From assembly GCA_038210445.1 (NCBI GenBank), contig JBBQWQ010000039.1, positions 9,036-73,035 on the forward strand: a DNA stretch of 64,000 bases, read 5' to 3'. The notes under the pieces were generated by a model that saw only the letters and a list, made by a program, of their open reading frames with translations, did not search any database and was not told the DNA's origin. This stretch comes from JABFRG01 sp038210445. GTDB taxonomy: Bacteria; Myxococcota_A; Polyangia; Polyangiales; Polyangiaceae. Positions 61,684 to 64,000 of the stretch are shown piece by piece; position 1 is the first letter of the stretch; each line of letters opens with the position of its first letter. Both the position numbers and the translations under genes were made by a program.

Positions 61684-64000
61684 CCGCCTGCTTCAGCGCT
61701 TTGATCTGCGCTTGGCAATGGGTGCGATCGGTGTTCGATAGCCCCTGCTTCACCGCCAGACGATAGAGCTCGAGGGCCTTTCGCTCGCGAAAGAGCGCCC
61801 GCATGGCCTCGGCGGCGGCCATGATGCGATGCGCGTTCCATTCGCCGTGGAGCGTGCGCACCCCGCGGTCGCGGGTTTGGCGCAAGAGTCGCAGCGTGCG
61901 CGAGGGAAAGAGAGGCGCCAGCTTGCGAAGGAGCGGGCCCGAGATGCCGGTGGTCGACCGCTCGAGCCGACTTGCGGCGACGAACACCGCGTTCTCCTCC
62001 AGCAGATCGGTCCGGCCGGCCGCGTGGAGCAGGTGAGCGAGCCGCAGCAGCAAGTGCTCGGGCACCGCCTGGAGCGCGGCGACCATGGGGGCAAAGGCCA
62101 CCGCAAGCTCCGGCCGGGCCGCAACCTCTGGCAGCTCGAGCACCGAGGGCAGCGTGAGCTCGCTCGGCCCCAGCGGCGCCATGGTCCGCTCGCACAGTGC
62201 GCGCACCGCGTCCAAGGGCACCGCGCCGAGGGAGGCGCGAAGCTCGGAGCCCGCTTCCAGGAACGAAAGGCGCCCGCTGCGGTCTACCGGGCCGTCGTCG
62301 TACCAGTCGGGCGCCACCAAGACCTTCACCTTGCCCGATGCGAGCACCGTCACGCCCATGCGTCGCGCGAGCTCGCCTGCGAAGCGCTTCACCATGCCCT
62401 CGAAGTCCATGGGGCCGTGGCGGTACGCGTGAAACGTCACCACGCCGCCGCCGACGGTGAGCGCCATGAGGCATCGTCCGACCACCTTGCCTCGGGCGTC
62501 GCGGGCGTAGAGCACGCGCTTGTTGACGTCGACGATGTTGGCGAAGACCGAGAAGTAGTTGAACGCAGAGGGCGAGAGGCAGGTGCCGAAGTGTTTGCCC
62601 ATCTCCAGCATCTCCAGTGGATCGTCCTCCAGTGCCAGTGTCACCTTGCCCACGTCGGGGGCATCCTCCACCCAGGGACCCATACCTTCGAGCCAGGGCG
62701 ATGTGTTCACGCCGCGGCGGACGAGCCCCTCGATGAACGCGGCATTCGCAGGGTGATCGCGAAAGTCCCAACGGCTCCCCGTCAGGCGCGCCACCAGCAC
62801 CATGCGCGCGATGGTTCGGCTCGGCGGCTCGAGCCGGAGAATCCCCACCAGACACTCGCGGGTTCGCGGCGCGTGGAGCAGCGGCGACTGGGCCAGCTCT
62901 CCCAGGTGGAGGGTCGCGTCGAGCTGCCGATCGATGGCGCAGTCGAGCGCGTCGATCCACTTCTCGAGCTGGGTGCGCCGCACGGTGAGCTCCAGCTTGG
63001 CTACCAGGCGTGCGAGCTTCTCCGGCGACAGCCCGCGCGTGGGGTCGGCCAGCATCTGGTCGCGTCGTCGCTCCAGGGCCGCGGCTCGCCGCGCGAGCGG
63101 TACCGAGCCCGCCGTGGTCAGCTTGGCGCAGATGGCCGCAAGCTCGCGCTCGACGTCGGCGCGCGGGCGAAATGCCGGCCCCAGGATGCGCGCGATGGCG
63201 GCCTGCGGATCGGCGACCAGAGCCACGAGCCGACCGAGGGCAGGACGCAACACCGGCGGATACTCGCCGAGCGAGGCGGCGCGTGAGCCCGGTTGCTGTG
63301 CGGCGAACGGGTCGGGCACCGCGCCACCCGCGTCGGCCAGCGTGTCCATCCGCGAGAACGCGACGTCGAGGAGCGAGCCGTGTCCGTCGAGGAGCGCATC
63401 CCGAACCAGCGCCTGCCGCTCGGGGCCCTTCATCCAGCGCGCGAGGCGCCGGGTGTCGCGATCTTCGACGTTGGCCTTCACGGCGCACTCAAGGAGCGCG
63501 CCGAAGGGGGCGCGGTCGCCGTCTTCGAGTTGCGCCAGAAACGCGATGAGCTCGCTCGAGGTGTACGCATCGGTCTTCGCAAGGTGGTCGACCCAAACGC
63601 CGGCGGTGGTCGCATCGGGCGCGTGGGCGGCGGTGCGCGCCAGCAGCGCGGCCAACGTGTCGCTCCAAGGCGGTAGGCCCTCCTTTGCGCGGGCTTCCCA
63701 TACGGCGAAGAACCGCGCGCGCGTGGCGGGCGTCGTGAGCTCGTGGGCGACGGTGCTGGTGAGGCTCGAATAGATGCCCTGGCGGGTGGCGCTGACGAAC
63801 GGATGCAGCAGCGGCGCGGGATCTCCAGCGGCGCGCTGGAGCATGCCTCGGAGGCCGGCGACGAAGCCGCGGAGTAGCTGCGGCCAGTCGCTGCCGCAGC
63901 GATGGGCGCTCCAGTCGACGAGGAGCTTGGCGCGCAGCGGGTGCCCCTCGACCCGCAACGGAATCAGCGCCAGCGTTGCCCGTACGTCAATGTATACTGC
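61655..64000 (-). CDS. Large hypothetical protein with a conserved GTCLSP block (5' end cut by window)
   Basis: At least 781 codons; the frame is open to the window edge, so the true start lies outside. The N-terminal half is alpha-helical with many Ala/Leu/Arg (repeat-like, resembling HEAT-type packing). The C-terminal half holds a distinct block: EMLEMGKHFGTCLSPSAFNY, then SVFANIVDVNKRVLYARDAR, GKVVGRCLMALTVGGGVVTF and HAYRHGPMDFEGMVKRFAGE. The central Cys and the Arg after GKVVGR could be catalytic but no known family is recognised with certainty. It converges with the LysR gene, overlapping 29 bp. No neighbour on its own side is visible. Confidence 0.7.
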   Translation of the reverse strand, partial: AVYIDVRATLALIPLRVEGHPLRAKLLVDWSAHRCGSDWPQLLRGFVAGLRGMLQRAAGDPAPLLHPFVSATRQGIYSSLTSTVAHELTTPATRARFFAVWEARAKEGLPPWSDTLAALLARTAAHAPDATTAGVWVDHLAKTDAYTSSELIAFLAQLEDGDRAPFGALLECAVKANVEDRDTRRLARWMKGPERQALVRDALLDGHGSLLDVAFSRMDTLADAGGAVPDPFAAQQPGSRAASLGEYPPVLRPALGRLVALVADPQAAIARILGPAFRPRADVERELAAICAKLTTAGSVPLARRAAALERRRDQMLADPTRGLSPEKLARLVAKLELTVRRTQLEKWIDALDCAIDRQLDATLHLGELAQSPLLHAPRTRECLVGILRLEPPSRTIARMVLVARLTGSRWDFRDHPANAAFIEGLVRRGVNTSPWLEGMGPWVEDAPDVGKVTLALEDDPLEMLEMGKHFGTCLSPSAFNYFSVFANIVDVNKRVLYARDARGKVVGRCLMALTVGGGVVTFHAYRHGPMDFEGMVKRFAGELARRMGVTVLASGKVKVLVAPDWYDDGPVDRSGRLSFLEAGSELRASLGAVPLDAVRALCERTMAPLGPSELTLPSVLELPEVAARPELAVAFAPMVAALQAVPEHLLLRLAHLLHAAGRTDLLEENAVFVAASRLERSTTGISGPLLRKLAPLFPSRTLRLLRQTRDRGVRTLHGEWNAHRIMAAAEAMRALFRERKALELYRLAVKQGLSNTDRTHCQAQIKALKQAVIRTQQPAG

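Noticed and set aside
61482..63488. A 668-codon open frame overlapping the large hypothetical protein in another phase
   Set aside because: Arg/Gly/Ala-rich composition without motifs; the alternative frame has coherent motifs and reaches the window edge.

Overview
The window is high-GC bacterial DNA with very dense coding, many short operons joined by ATGA/GTGA overlaps, and a large share of secreted lipoproteins. Eukaryotic-type Ser/Thr kinases followed by PEGA/TPR proteins, lipoproteins rich in Asp-Ala-Gly linkers, an IgGFc-binding-like lipoprotein, an ADOP-type permease and an aroK-aroB fusion all point to Myxococcota, most likely Polyangiales. I infer this from family content; there is no rRNA in the window. 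I saw no tRNA, rRNA, CRISPR array, IS transposase or phage genes.

Layout. 0-7.3 kb: a kinase/PEGA/lipoprotein module, a second PEGA protein and a small protein with a histone-like Lys/Ala tail. 7.3-11.5 kb: housekeeping genes (KamA-family radical SAM enzyme, a PPIase lipoprotein interrupted by one TAA, pyrH, an S24/S26-like protein, dapF). 11.6-14.3 kb: a structured repeat, a gene remnant, and a P450/TetR divergent pair with two matching operators. 14.3-17.4 kb: lipoproteins, one with a CxxCH motif and a Cys-rich tail, and a DUF167 protein. 17.4-20.2 kb: aroC-aroKB. 20.2-21.6 kb: two secreted proteins. 21.6-23.04 kb: a non-coding centromere-like cluster of seven parS-type sites in duplicated flanks, with a second copy of the structured repeat inside. 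23.1-25.2 kb: zapA-bioF-bioD. 25.2-30.1 kb: an orphan CcmA-like ATPase and a MoxR/DUF58/transglutaminase operon. 30.1-32.7 kb: clpB. 33.0-36.4 kb: a second kinase/TPR/lipoprotein operon. 36.7-41.1 kb: a lipoprotein, then yihY, a lipid kinase and phosphofructokinase. 41.2-46.1 kb: gyrB, recF and dnaN. 46.13-46.63 kb: an AT-rich non-coding region with DnaA-box-like sites, a candidate oriC. 46.6-48.8 kb: lipoproteins. 48.9-56.1 kb: an efflux operon (adaptor, ATPase, ADOP permease, NtrC-type regulator, histidine kinase). 56.3-60.5 kb: a lipoprotein and an ergothioneine operon (UBP zinc finger, egtB, egtD). 60.8-64 kb: a LysR regulator and a large unknown protein cut by the window edge.

Taken together, the parS cluster, dnaN-recF-gyrB and the AT-rich gap suggest this is the chromosome's origin/centromere neighbourhood. 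dnaA and parAB are not in the window. The least expected element is the covarying hairpin repeat, present at about 11.7 and 22.4 kb.
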